A DNA stretch of 40,982 nucleotides from Sneathia sanguinegens (GTDB lineage Bacteria > Fusobacteriota > Fusobacteriia > Fusobacteriales > Leptotrichiaceae), in contig NZ_LOQF01000011.1 in assembly GCF_001517935.1 (NCBI RefSeq), positions 1 through 40,982 of the forward strand, given 5' to 3'. The notes beneath the pieces were generated by a model. The model was not told where the DNA came from. It did not search any database and saw nothing but the letters and a program-made list of their open reading frames with translations. Position 1 is the stretch's first letter. Each line of letters begins with the position of its first letter. Shown piece by piece: positions 16,446-24,946 of the stretch. The translations under genes were made by a program, and so were the position numbers.

Positions 16446-16946
16446 TCACCAATTACTAATTACTCTTGTTACAGCCATTGTGTATGACTTAGTTTGACTT
16501 TCTTTTATTACCTTATGAACTTGTAAAAGAAATTGTTGTACACTTACCTTTTCATTTTTTTCTTTTCTCAATTTCATAATTGCTTCTATTGTTTTTCTTT
16601 TTATATCTTCCTTTGATTCAACCAAACCATAAGTGTCTTTTAATAATTCCATTAATTTAACTTCATTTTGTTCTAAAACTATAGGTTTTTCTACAATTTT
16701 TTCTTCTGTTTTCACTATAACAATAGGTTTTTTAGGTGCTTCTACTATTATAGGTCTTTCTTTAACTACTGGTTGAGGTTTAACTATAACTTTCTCAACT
16801 ACCTTTTCTACAACTTTTTCAACTACCTTAGGTTTTTCTTTTTCTAATTTTACATTTTCATAAGGGTCATCAAATGAAAATATTGATTTGACACTCATAC
16901 ACGAACTTAAAGATAGCAAAATAAAAATATATATAACTTTATTCAT
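16446..16946 (-). CDS. lipoprotein with VVEK-repeat linker, function unknown
   Basis: 166 residues. The signal peptide ends in the lipobox LSSC with the lipidated Cys at residue 16. Residues about 40-95 are a Val/Glu/Lys/Pro repeat ([19 protein letters not shown]) very like the linker of the OmpA-family protein at 3424-4677, including a shared RPIIVEAPKKP-type stretch. The C-terminal 70 residues look alpha-helical (LMELLKDTYGLVESKEDIKRKTIEA). It overlaps the mfd end by 8 bases and sits 4 bases before rqcP, so it is expressed with replication and repair genes. I do not recognise a family. A cell-envelope protein that shares a partner or spacing role with the OmpA protein is a reasonable inference. 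Confidence 0.82.
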   Translation of the reverse strand: MNKVIYIFILLSLSSCMSVKSIFSFDDPYENVKLEKEKPKVVEKVVEKVVEKVIVKPQPVVKERPIIVEAPKKPIVIVKTEEKIVEKPIVLEQNEVKLMELLKDTYGLVESKEDIKRKTIEAIMKLRKEKNEKVSVQQFLLQVHKVIKESQTKSYTMAVTRVISNW

Positions 16947-19623
16947 AAGACTTTCCTCTCATTTCTTTTAAAAATTCTTCTCTATTAGATTTTAGCACAT
17001 TTGTTTTTAAATTAAAACAGATATTTTCACCTTCTAAATACGCTCTTTCTATCCCTTTTTGTTCACAATAAACCTTTATTCTTGCATTATCTAAGAAAAG
17101 AAGAAAAGCTTTAGGTATTTTACCAAATCTATCTTCTATTTCTTTTTCTATTTCATTTAACTCTTCTTGCTTATTTATATCTAAAATCCTTTTATATAAC
17201 TTTATTCTTTCACTTTCTTTTATATAGTCACTTGGTATATAACCTTTATTCTCTATATCTAATTTCACATCTATTTTTTTTACTTTAACTTCTTTTTGAT
17301 TTTTTATTTCCTCATTAAGTAATTTTATATATAAATCATAACCAAAAGATTCAATAGCACCATGCTGTTTATTTCCTAATATTTCTCCTGCTCCTCTAAT
17401 ATTCATATCTTCCATAGCTATTAGATAACCCGCTGAATTAATATCTTCTACACAGTTCATACTTTCTTCTTTTTTTTCACCTTTTTTTGTTATTTTTTTT
17501 GAATTTATCAAATAACAATAAGCTTGTCTTTTTCCTCTTCCTACTCTTCCTCTTAATTGATAAATTTGTGCTAAACCTAATCTATCATAATCTTCTATTA
17601 TTATTGTGTTAGCATTTGGTATATCAATTCCATTTTCTATAATAGTAGAAGCTAATAAAATTTGAAATTCACCATTTTCAAAAGCAGAAATTTTTTCTTT
17701 TATTTCTTTTGGATTTAATTGTCCATTTATATATTCTATTCCTACAAATTTTGGCAAAATATTTTCTAAATATTTTTTCTTTTCTTCCATACCTTTTACA
17801 TTATTTGATACATAAAAAATTTGCCCATCTCTTTTTATTTCTTCTAAAATTATTCTTTTCAATTCTGCATCTTCTATTTTTTCATATATTTTAGTTTTTA
17901 TTGGTAATTTTTGTAAAGGTGGAGTTGAAATAATTGAAATATCTCTAATACCTAATAAAGCTAAATTCAAAGTTCTAGGTATAGGTGTTGCAGTTAGAGT
18001 TAATACATCTATTTTTGTTTTTTTTGCCTTCAATTTTTCTTTTGCTTTTACTCCAAATTTTTGTTCTTCATCTATTACAAGCAGACCTAATTTATTAAAT
18101 TCTACCTTATCACTTAATATTTTATGAGTACCAATTAATAGATCTATTTTACCTAAAATTAAATCATCTAAAATTTTTTTATTTTTTGATAATCTTGAAT
18201 AACAACTAATATTTATTGGAAAATCTTTAAATCTTTTTTTAAATCTTTCATAATGTTGATTTGCTAGAACAGTTGTAGGTGCTAATAAAGCTACTTGATA
18301 TCCACTTTCTATAGCTTTAAAAACAGCTCTCATGGCAACTTCTGTTTTACCATAACCAACATCTCCACAAATAATTCTATCCATTATTTTGTAACTTTCC
18401 ATATCCCTTTTTACATCTTCTATAGCTTGTTTTTGATCACGAGTTTCTAAATATTCAAATTTTTCCTCAAATTCTTTTTGAAAACTTGTATCCCTCTCAA
18501 AACAAATGCCAGTTTGCTTTTCTCTTTGAGCCTGAATTTTTATTAATTCCTTTGCTACCTTTTCTATTTCTTCTTTATATTTTTGTTGTTTTTTCTTAAA
18601 ACCTTTAGTTCCTAATCTATATAATTCTGGCTCTTTATTTGAAATATTTATATACTTTTCTATACGATATAATTTTTCAACAGGAACATAAAGTTCTCCT
18701 TCATCTGCATATTTTATTAAGAGATATTCCTTATTTTCTAGCATTTTTAGACCATCATATTTACCAATACCATATTCAACATGAATAACATAATCTCCTC
18801 TTTGTAATTCAGATATATTTCTATATTTAACTAAATCTTTTCGTTTTTTTTCTCTTTTTATTTCAATTTCAGATTGGTAATTTCTATTAGAATTTAATTT
18901 TACTTCCAATAATTCACTTCTATTTTTTAAAATCTCATATCTTTTTTGTAATTCTTCTCTCGATATTTGTTTTAATAAAATCATGGTTTCCAAATTATGA
19001 ATAAGTAATTCTTCATTTTCCAAATAAATATCTATATTAGCCTCACATAATTCTGTTAAAAGTGCCTTTGTTCCTTTTACTATATTTGAATATACTTCGA
19101 CTTTTTCTAATTTATCAAAAGATTTTTGTGTTTCTATATCAAATATTTTTATTTTTTCTATTTCCATATCAAAAAAATCCAACCTAACTGGATTATCCAT
19201 ATTAATAGAAAAAATATCTATTATATCATTCCTTCTTGAATATTCTCCTTGTTTTTGTACGAAATATTCTTTTTTATAGCCAAATTGTTGCAATTTTTCT
19301 TCTATTTCATTTAAGCTATAGTCTTTTCCACAATTGAATTGTATTTTTTCATATTTAGTAAAAAATAGGGATAATGCTAAAACAAAATCAATAAATATAA
19401 TTTGTCTTTCCTTTGATTTTAATAGATTTATAAGCCTTATATTTATATCTAACATTTCTATTTCATCATTAGTATTCAAGCGTAAAAAAGAGGTTTTATA
19501 CCCCTTCTTAGCTAAAATAGCTTCATAATATTCCAAATTTTTAAGAGAGCTACTTAAATAAATACTTGTATTTTTTTTATTTTTAAAAATATCTTCTATT
19601 TGTTCCTTATTTATTATCCTCAT
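16939..19623 (-). CDS. mfd: transcription-repair coupling factor Mfd, short form
   Basis: ATP-driven translocase that removes RNA polymerase stalled at DNA lesions and recruits nucleotide-excision repair. The 894 residues compare with 1148 in E. coli. Present are a UvrB-like stretch GEYSRRNDIIDIF with RLDFFDMEIEKIKIFD (about 126-163), the RNA-polymerase-interaction domain (ELQRGDYVIHVEYGIGKYDG near 272-291, YVPVEKLYRIEKY), the RecG-like motor with Walker A GDVGYGKT (420-427), DEEQ, TLTATPIPRTL and RGRVGRGKRQAYCY, then the TRG-type segment DMNIRGAGEILGNKQHG and a short C-terminal domain. The roughly 250-residue shortfall lies almost entirely before the RNA-polymerase domain. The ATG overlaps the upstream stop as TAATG. 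Confidence 0.94.
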   Translation of the reverse strand: MRIINKEQIEDIFKNKKNTSIYLSSSLKNLEYYEAILAKKGYKTSFLRLNTNDEIEMLDINIRLINLLKSKERQIIFIDFVLALSLFFTKYEKIQFNCGKDYSLNEIEEKLQQFGYKKEYFVQKQGEYSRRNDIIDIFSINMDNPVRLDFFDMEIEKIKIFDIETQKSFDKLEKVEVYSNIVKGTKALLTELCEANIDIYLENEELLIHNLETMILLKQISREELQKRYEILKNRSELLEVKLNSNRNYQSEIEIKREKKRKDLVKYRNISELQRGDYVIHVEYGIGKYDGLKMLENKEYLLIKYADEGELYVPVEKLYRIEKYINISNKEPELYRLGTKGFKKKQQKYKEEIEKVAKELIKIQAQREKQTGICFERDTSFQKEFEEKFEYLETRDQKQAIEDVKRDMESYKIMDRIICGDVGYGKTEVAMRAVFKAIESGYQVALLAPTTVLANQHYERFKKRFKDFPINISCYSRLSKNKKILDDLILGKIDLLIGTHKILSDKVEFNKLGLLVIDEEQKFGVKAKEKLKAKKTKIDVLTLTATPIPRTLNLALLGIRDISIISTPPLQKLPIKTKIYEKIEDAELKRIILEEIKRDGQIFYVSNNVKGMEEKKKYLENILPKFVGIEYINGQLNPKEIKEKISAFENGEFQILLASTIIENGIDIPNANTIIIEDYDRLGLAQIYQLRGRVGRGKRQAYCYLINSKKITKKGEKKEESMNCVEDINSAGYLIAMEDMNIRGAGEILGNKQHGAIESFGYDLYIKLLNEEIKNQKEVKVKKIDVKLDIENKGYIPSDYIKESERIKLYKRILDINKQEELNEIEKEIEDRFGKIPKAFLLFLDNARIKVYCEQKGIERAYLEGENICFNLKTNVLKSNREEFLKEMRGKSYE

Positions 19624-20420
19624 TATTTCTCCATTAAAATTTTTCTTAGTCTTTCATTTATCTTTTTCTTTTCCATATTTCTTACAAAATCACTTATTTT
19701 TCCTAATTTTATTTCTATATAATCTTCAAGCTCTTTTGAATAATTTTTCTTTTTCTTATACTTTTCTACCATTTTCAGGTATATCTCTTTTAGTATTTCA
19801 TCTCTTGCTTCAAGATATGCTAACTCAGAATAAGATAAAATATTAACAATATATTCCTTTGATAGTAAAGTATTTTTTAAAAGTAAAGACTTTATTATTT
19901 TCTTTTCATAAACCTTTTTTTCATTAATACAAATTATACAAGTATCATTTGGACCTTGAAAATATTCAGAACATATTTTACATTTTTTTTCCTTATTCTT
20001 TTTACTATAGTATTCTTTAAGCTTTGATAAGGCTAAAAGAGTAGTCAAATACTTTCTCTTTTTTTCATCTTCTATATCTTCAAATATTTTATTTGCTTCT
20101 TCCTTTTTTTCTTTTAAAATTTGATCATATTCTCTTTGTTTTATATCAACAACAACTTCTTTTTCAAAAAAAAGTTTTGCATTAACTCTAACAACTATAT
20201 CTTTAATATCGTTCTTATACTTTTTAGCAATTTCTAGCATTTGTCTTTTTAAAAGTAAAATTTCTGTCATATATATTTGATCTTTTGTGTAAATATAGCA
20301 TATATTATCTTTAACTTGAACTTTAATTTCTTTTTGCATAGATTTAGGTATTAATAATTCCAATAAAGTATTTGATATATTTTTTTTATCCACCATATTT
20401 TTCAAAGAAATTAATTTCAT
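19623..20420 (-). CDS. DciA-like (DUF721-type) protein with a four-cysteine zinc-finger motif
   Basis: 265 residues. The first 80 resemble DUF721/DciA proteins, the probable DnaB-helicase operators of bacteria that lack DnaC: an LLxLLIP-type start, then YIYTKDQIYMTEILLLKRQMLEIAKKY and a terminal IVVRVN strand. Two Lys/Glu-rich helical segments flank Cys147, Cys150, Cys161 and Cys164 (CKIC-x10-CIIC), which I read as a zinc-binding knuckle; DciA proteins I know of lack it. Position directly after recF is the usual place for dciA near origins. It overlaps recF by 4 bases and mfd by 1. The DciA assignment is by weak resemblance plus position, not by a clear signature. Confidence 0.6.
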   Translation of the reverse strand: MKLISLKNMVDKKNISNTLLELLIPKSMQKEIKVQVKDNICYIYTKDQIYMTEILLLKRQMLEIAKKYKNDIKDIVVRVNAKLFFEKEVVVDIKQREYDQILKEKKEEANKIFEDIEDEKKRKYLTTLLALSKLKEYYSKKNKEKKCKICSEYFQGPNDTCIICINEKKVYEKKIIKSLLLKNTLLSKEYIVNILSYSELAYLEARDEILKEIYLKMVEKYKKKKNYSKELEDYIEIKLGKISDFVRNMEKKKINERLRKILMEK

Positions 20421-21475
20421 AATACCTCGCCTTCTTTTACATAGAGTTCTTTAGCATTAATTTTAGCCTTTTCAGTAGCTGTAAAAATACATTGTATATT
20501 CTTTTTTGAAAAATATTCTAGAACTATTTTTTTTCTATCTTCATCAAAATATGCCATTATATCATCTAGTAAAACTATAGGTGTTTCATTTCTTTTGTTT
20601 ATAATATACTCTATTTGTGCTAATTTTAATGAAAATATTACAGATTTTTTTTCTCCCTGTGAAGCAAAAGTTTTTACCTTTTGTTTATTTAAAATAAAGC
20701 TAAATTCATCTTTATGTGGTCCAATCACACTAAAACCTAGTTCTTTTTCCTTTTCTTTTTTACTTTCAAGTAAATTTAAAAATTTTTCTTCCATATTTTC
20801 ATTTTCTGAAAAATTAAAAAAAGCTTCATATTTAATTAATAAATTTTTCTCTATATCAAAAAGCTCCTTATACTTTTGATTAAGGTATAAAGATAACTTT
20901 TCTATATATTCTTTTCTTTTTTTATATATTCTAACAGACAATTCAACAAATTTTTTTGTATAGATTTCAAATAAGGGATCATTTGTCTTTTTTTCTCTAA
21001 GTAAACGATTACGAAATTTCAAAATTTTTTGAAATTTTATTATATCCTCTAAATAAAATTTATCAACCTGTGCAATTTCATAATTAAAAAATTTTCTTCT
21101 ATTTTCAGGAGCATCCATTATTAAAGACCCATCTTCAGGAGAAAAGGAAACCACCAAAAATTTTCCTATATATTCCTTATAACTAACCTTATTTTTTGAA
21201 ATATAGAACTCCTTCTTATCTTTAGTTAACTTAAGAGAAAAGTCTTCTGAATTTGTTTTAGCAAAAAGTATTAAATCTTTTTTTTCATAATTAATTTGTT
21301 CTAAATTTTTCTTTGTTCTGAAACTTTTACCTGTTGCTAAAAAATAAATTGCTTCTATTATACTTGTTTTACCTTGGGCATTTTTACCATAAATAATAGT
21401 TAAATTTTTGTCAAAATATATTTTTTTATTTTTTAAATTCCTATAATTATTCAATATTAGGCTTTCTATATACAT
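20417..21475 (-). CDS. recF: RecF recombination/replication-repair ATPase
   Basis: SMC-like ABC ATPase that helps RecOR load RecA at gaps. 352 residues, the usual length. Walker A YGKNAQGKTS lies at about 29-38, followed by the typical IIEAIYFLATGKSFRTKK. The signature-like ASQGEKKSVIFSLKLAQ and Walker B PIVLLDDIMAYFD are in the last 90 residues, with the expected FTATE downstream. The start overlaps yaaA by one base. The order dnaA-yaaA-recF is standard except that dnaN is absent. Confidence 0.96.
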   Translation of the reverse strand: MYIESLILNNYRNLKNKKIYFDKNLTIIYGKNAQGKTSIIEAIYFLATGKSFRTKKNLEQINYEKKDLILFAKTNSEDFSLKLTKDKKEFYISKNKVSYKEYIGKFLVVSFSPEDGSLIMDAPENRRKFFNYEIAQVDKFYLEDIIKFQKILKFRNRLLREKKTNDPLFEIYTKKFVELSVRIYKKRKEYIEKLSLYLNQKYKELFDIEKNLLIKYEAFFNFSENENMEEKFLNLLESKKEKEKELGFSVIGPHKDEFSFILNKQKVKTFASQGEKKSVIFSLKLAQIEYIINKRNETPIVLLDDIMAYFDEDRKKIVLEYFSKKNIQCIFTATEKAKINAKELYVKEGEVL

Positions 21476-21678
21476 TATTTTACTCTTATTTCTTCATTAT
21501 TAAATTTGACAATATCGCCTTTATATATTTTTTTCCCTCTTCTTACTTCTACTTCTCCATTTAATAAAACTAAACCTTCTTGTATAGCTTGCTTTGCCAT
21601 ACCTCCTGTTTCAACTAAATTGGCATATTTTAATAGTTGTTCTAATTTTATATATTCCGTCTTTATTTCTATTTCCAT
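21475..21678 (-). CDS. yaaA: S4-domain protein YaaA (RlbA-like)
   Basis: 67 residues, a single S4 RNA-binding domain: IKLEQLLKYANLVETGGMAKQAIQEG with VLLNGEVEVRRGKKIYKGDIV. This small protein normally sits between dnaN and recF in Firmicute-like origins and is linked to ribosome assembly. Here it follows dnaA by 2 bases and overlaps recF by 1. Confidence 0.92.
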   Translation of the reverse strand: MEIEIKTEYIKLEQLLKYANLVETGGMAKQAIQEGLVLLNGEVEVRRGKKIYKGDIVKFNNEEIRVK

Positions 21679-21680
21679 AA

Positions 21681-23063
21681 CTATTCACAAATCCTTTTTG
21701 TTATTTCTTTTACATCATTTGCAAAATTTTCATCCACTTTTAACTTATTACCTATTTTTTCAACTGCACTATATACTGTAGCATGATCTCTATTAAAATA
21801 TTTACCTGTATCATTCAAACTTATCGAAAGTTTTTCTCTCATTATATACATTGCAACCTGTCTAGGTATTAATATTTCACTTTTTCTTTTTTCTGATTTC
21901 ATTTCTTCTTCAGTTATATTAAAATACATTGCAACTGCTTGTGCTATTTTTTCTGCTGTAATTGAAGCTCTTATTCTATCAACTTGTTCACCAATTGCAC
22001 TTTTTGCAAGATCTATTGTTATATTCTTTTTAAGTAATTTTGCCTTCGCTGTAATAGATTTTAGAATACCTTGCATTTCTCTTACATTTTCTGTTACATT
22101 GTCAGCAATATATTCCAAAATTGTATTATCCATTTGAATATTTTCAGTTTCACAAATTGTTTGCAAAATAGCAACCCTAGTTGAATAATCTGGTTTCTTT
22201 ATTTCCGCATTAAGCCCTGATAAAAATCTTGATTTTAATCTATCTGATAAGCCTTTTATTTTCTTAGGATTTCTATCGCTTATAAATATCAATTGTTTTT
22301 CTTTTATTAATAAAGAATTCAATGTATTGAAAAATTCTTCTTCAACACTTCCATCACCTTTACCAAAAACTTTTTCAAAAAATTGTATATCGTCTATTAT
22401 AATCAAATCTAAATTTCTATACTTTTGTCTGAATGTTTCTGCTGAATCTATATTATTTTTTAAATTCCCTTTTCTTATAGCATAAAGATATTCATTATTG
22501 AATTCTTCCGCTGTTAAATATTTAACCTTTTTTCTATAATCCTTTTTTATTAAAAGATTTCCTACTGCTTGAGCCAAATGAGTTTTACCTAAACCAGAAT
22601 CTCCATAAATCAATAAAGGATTATATGGTGGTGTTCTCTTTTCTTTTAAACTTTCTATAGTTGCCATACAACATTGATATGGATATTCACTATTTTGTCC
22701 TACAACAAAACTATCAAAGGTAAATTTAGGAATAAGTCCTGTTTTTTCTACAGTTGAATCTGCTTCCTTTTTATCTTCATAAACTTCCATTTTCAATAAA
22801 TCTGTTTGTATTTCTTTTTTTATAACCAATTCAACTGTCATATTCTTCAATAAAAGAACTTGATTAATAGAATCTTTTAATTTTTCTTTCAATTTATTCA
22901 ATTCTTCAATAACATAGTCACTAGAACTATGTAAATAACATAAACCTGAATCAATATTATATAATTCTACTTGATTAAGTAAATGTTGATATTCCATACC
23001 ATTAGCACTCAAAAATACCATTTTTGCTAAATTCCATGTGGTTGTTAATTCATCCTGTGTCAT
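21681..23063 (-). CDS. dnaA: chromosomal replication initiator DnaA
   Basis: Binds origin boxes, opens the duplex and loads the helicase. 460 residues. Domain I is residues about 1-85, followed by a short linker and the AAA+ domain with Walker A GDSGLGKT (154-161), Walker B LDLIIIDDIQFFE and sensor sequence FISDRNPKKIKGLSDRLKSRF. The C-terminal helix-turn-helix holds the DnaA signature NRDHATVYSAVEKIGNKL. An AAAGGAT ribosome site precedes the ATG. The promoter at 23096-23124 and a box-like site at 23134 just upstream suggest autoregulation. It is the first gene of a seven-gene operon running to rqcP. Confidence 0.98.
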   Translation of the reverse strand: MTQDELTTTWNLAKMVFLSANGMEYQHLLNQVELYNIDSGLCYLHSSSDYVIEELNKLKEKLKDSINQVLLLKNMTVELVIKKEIQTDLLKMEVYEDKKEADSTVEKTGLIPKFTFDSFVVGQNSEYPYQCCMATIESLKEKRTPPYNPLLIYGDSGLGKTHLAQAVGNLLIKKDYRKKVKYLTAEEFNNEYLYAIRKGNLKNNIDSAETFRQKYRNLDLIIIDDIQFFEKVFGKGDGSVEEEFFNTLNSLLIKEKQLIFISDRNPKKIKGLSDRLKSRFLSGLNAEIKKPDYSTRVAILQTICETENIQMDNTILEYIADNVTENVREMQGILKSITAKAKLLKKNITIDLAKSAIGEQVDRIRASITAEKIAQAVAMYFNITEEEMKSEKRKSEILIPRQVAMYIMREKLSISLNDTGKYFNRDHATVYSAVEKIGNKLKVDENFANDVKEITKRICE

Positions 23064-23095
23064 ATTTTTATCCTTTAAATTTTTATTTCATCCAA

Positions 23096-23124
23096 AGTAT
23101 AACAAAAGAAAAAAATAAAATCAA
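23096..23124 (-). promoter_or_regulatory. dnaA promoter
   Basis: On the minus strand TTGATT (23124-23119), 17 bases, TATACT (23101-23096), with an extended TGT just before the -10. Transcription would start near 23089, 26 bases before the dnaA ATG. Confidence 0.65.
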
Positions 23125-23129
23125 ATTAC

Positions 23130-23430
23130 AAAGTTATTAACATTTCAAAAGAGTTTTCAACAATTAGAGCTAATATTTAAGGTATCTCAGAGCACTTACC
23201 AACAAAAAGTGGAGTTTTCAACAAGGTTCGCAAGCCCTTTATTTTTAAGCTTTCCACAAAAAAATCAACAAAAAAAATTTTGAAATTTTAAAAAAAAGTT
23301 TTCAACAACTTATCAAAAGTGTGTAAACAAAATTATCAACAGCTTTTTTTAGCTTGAAATCAATAAATAAAGACTTTCAACAAAATCAACAGGATATAAT
23401 AATAATAATATTAAATAATAAGGAATATTA
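23130..23430. other. oriC: chromosomal origin of replication (oriC)
   Basis: The 471-base gap between divergent dnaA and rpmH holds no gene. It carries a series of 9-mers close to TTWTCAACA, all reading on the plus strand: TTATTAACA 23134, TTTTCAACA 23154, 23215 and 23299, CTTTCCACA 23250, AAATCAACA 23262 and 23383, TTATCAAAA 23310, TTATCAACA 23333, CTTTCAACA 23374. Right after the last box comes an A/T trinucleotide run (23394-23429, repeats of ATA), a good duplex-unwinding element or DnaA-trio-like segment. Genes on both sides point away from it. The dominant box TTTTCAACA differs from the E. coli TTATCCACA at two positions. Confidence 0.88.
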
Positions 23431-23467
23431 TATATATGCTCAAGATTTTTCGACTTAAAAAAATACC

Positions 23468-23496
23468 TTGACATTTTCAAATTTATTTACTATTAT
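23468..23496 (+). promoter_or_regulatory. rpmH promoter
   Basis: TTGACA (23468-23473), 17 bases, TATTAT (23491-23496), giving a start near 23503 and a leader of about 32 bases that ends in AGAAAGGA before the rpmH ATG. Confidence 0.75.
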
Positions 23497-23534
23497 ATAG
23501 TGTACATATTTAACAAAAAAAGAAAGGATAAATT

Positions 23535-23669
23535 ATGAAAAGAACATTTCAACCAAATAATAGAAAAAGAAAAAAAGATCATGGCTTCAGATCAAGAATG
23601 AAAACTAAAGCTGGACGTAATGTACTAAAAAGAAGAAGAAATAAAGGAAGAGCAGTATTATCAGCTTAA
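23535..23669 (+). CDS. rpmH: 50S ribosomal protein L34
   Basis: Very small basic ribosomal protein, 44 residues, translated by hand: starts [19 protein letters not shown] and continues [19 protein letters not shown] to end GRAVLSA. This matches L34 along its whole length. AGAAAGGA precedes the ATG. It is the first gene of the plus-strand operon next to the origin, in the almost universal order rpmH-rnpA-yidD-yidC. Confidence 0.98.
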   Translation: MKRTFQPNNRKRKKDHGFRSRMKTKAGRNVLKRRRNKGRAVLSA

Positions 23670-23672
23670 ATT

Positions 23673-23703
23673 AATCGGTGGCCTAGATAAACACCGATTT
23701 TTT
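23673..23703 (+). terminator. hairpin between rpmH and rnpA
   Basis: Stem AATCGGTG (23673-23680) / CACCGATT (23692-23699) with an 11-base loop, followed by six T. It probably reduces read-through, so that rpmH is made in excess over rnpA. Confidence 0.7.
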
Positions 23704-23720
23704 AAAAATAAGGAATTTTT

Positions 23721-24086
23721 ATGGAAACTATAAAAAAAAGTGAAAACTTTAATATTATATACACCAAAGGTAAAAGAATACATACAAAATATTGTTTAAT
23801 ATTTTTACAAAAATCTGAAAAACAATTGTTTGGTTTTGTAGCTAGTAAAAAAGTAGGAAATGCCGTAGTAAGAAATAGAATAAAAAGATTATTTAGAGAA
23901 ACTATAAGAAAAAATATAAATAAATTTGATAAAAATTTCTCTTTTATACTAGTAGCTAAAAAACAATGTAAATTAGATTTAGAATTTTTAAAATTTAATG
24001 ATATAGAAAAAGATATACTTTATGGACTAAAAAAAAATGAAAAAAATTTTAATAAAAATAATAAAAATATACCAAAAAATAACTAA
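23721..24086 (+). CDS. rnpA: ribonuclease P protein component
   Basis: Protein subunit that helps the RNase P RNA trim tRNA 5' leaders. 121 residues. The RNR motif region [25 protein letters not shown] is intact, with the N-terminal [21 protein letters not shown] strands before it. AAGGAA precedes the ATG. The last 50 bases overlap the start of yidD in another frame, so the Lys/Asn-rich tail ([17 protein letters not shown]) is shaped by both reading frames. Confidence 0.96.
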   Translation: METIKKSENFNIIYTKGKRIHTKYCLIFLQKSEKQLFGFVASKKVGNAVVRNRIKRLFRETIRKNINKFDKNFSFILVAKKQCKLDLEFLKFNDIEKDILYGLKKNEKNFNKNNKNIPKNN

Positions 24087-24243
24087 ATATAGAAGAAGGG
24101 TTTGTAAATATTATCCAACTTGCTCTCAATATACCATACAAGCACTAGAAAAATATGGTATAATTAAAGGTAGTCTATTAGCTTTATATAGACTTTTAAG
24201 ATGCAATCCTTTTTCTAAAGGTGGATATGACCCAGTAAAATAA
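24037..24243 (+). CDS. yidD: membrane protein insertion efficiency factor YidD
   Basis: 68-residue amphipathic protein that assists YidC-dependent insertion of membrane proteins. The conserved Cys pattern and core are present: [40 protein letters not shown]. The ATG lies inside the 3' end of rnpA (50-base overlap, different frame), and the stop is followed by GGAGG for yidC. Confidence 0.94.
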   Translation: MKKILIKIIKIYQKITKYRRRVCKYYPTCSQYTIQALEKYGIIKGSLLALYRLLRCNPFSKGGYDPVK

Positions 24244-24253
24244 TGGAGGAATA

Positions 24254-24946
24254 ATGAATACAAATTTAATAGCAGTAGCATTTCTAAGAGTTAAATTTTT
24301 AGAAACAATAGCAGTAGAGATATTGAAATTTTTTAATTCTATAGTAGGAAATTATGGTTTAGCAATAATTTTAACTACACTTTTGATTAAAGCTTTACTT
24401 TTTCCTGTAACTTTAAAACAAGAAAAATCAATGCAAATGATGAAAGAATTACAACCAGAAATAGATGAAATACAAAAAAAATATAAGGGAGATAAGGCTA
24501 AAATAAATGAAATGACAGCTCAACTTTATCGTGAAAAGAATGTAAATCCTTTTTCAAGCTGTTTGCCATTAATTATACAACTTCCAATATTTGTTGCTTT
24601 ATATTATGCATTTATGAGTAGTGAAATTCCTCAAACTGCAACTTTTTTGTGGTTTAATTTGAAAAAACCTGATGCACTTTTTGTAATACATAATTTTTCA
24701 ATTAATATTTTACCAATAATAAGTTCATTACTTATGATAGTACAACAAAAATTAATGACACCAACAAGTAAAAATAAGGAAAATGGAGAAAATGCAATGC
24801 AATCAGCTATGTTAATGATGCCAATAATGATGTTATTCATTTTCTATAAATTCCCATCTGGTTTAAATTTATACTATGTAATCAATACAGCAATATCAAT
24901 ATTAATTCAAATATATGTTATGAAGAAAGTGAGAAATAATGAATAA
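24254..24946 (+). CDS. yidC: YidC/Oxa1 membrane protein insertase (short SpoIIIJ-type)
   Basis: Inserts and folds inner-membrane proteins, with or without SecYEG. 230 residues with about five membrane segments: NYGLAIILTTLLIKALLFPVT (about 33-53), the charged hairpin KYKGDKAKINEMTAQLYREKNVNP, LPLIIQLPIFVALYYAF, and two C-terminal segments ending KFPSGLNLYYVINTAISILIQ. The large periplasmic P1 domain of Gram-negative YidC is missing, and there is no lipobox. The short form is therefore Gram-positive-like even though the cell seems to have an outer membrane. GGAGG precedes the ATG. It overlaps jag by 8 bases. Confidence 0.95.
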   Translation: MNTNLIAVAFLRVKFLETIAVEILKFFNSIVGNYGLAIILTTLLIKALLFPVTLKQEKSMQMMKELQPEIDEIQKKYKGDKAKINEMTAQLYREKNVNPFSSCLPLIIQLPIFVALYYAFMSSEIPQTATFLWFNLKKPDALFVIHNFSINILPIISSLLMIVQQKLMTPTSKNKENGENAMQSAMLMMPIMMLFIFYKFPSGLNLYYVINTAISILIQIYVMKKVRNNE

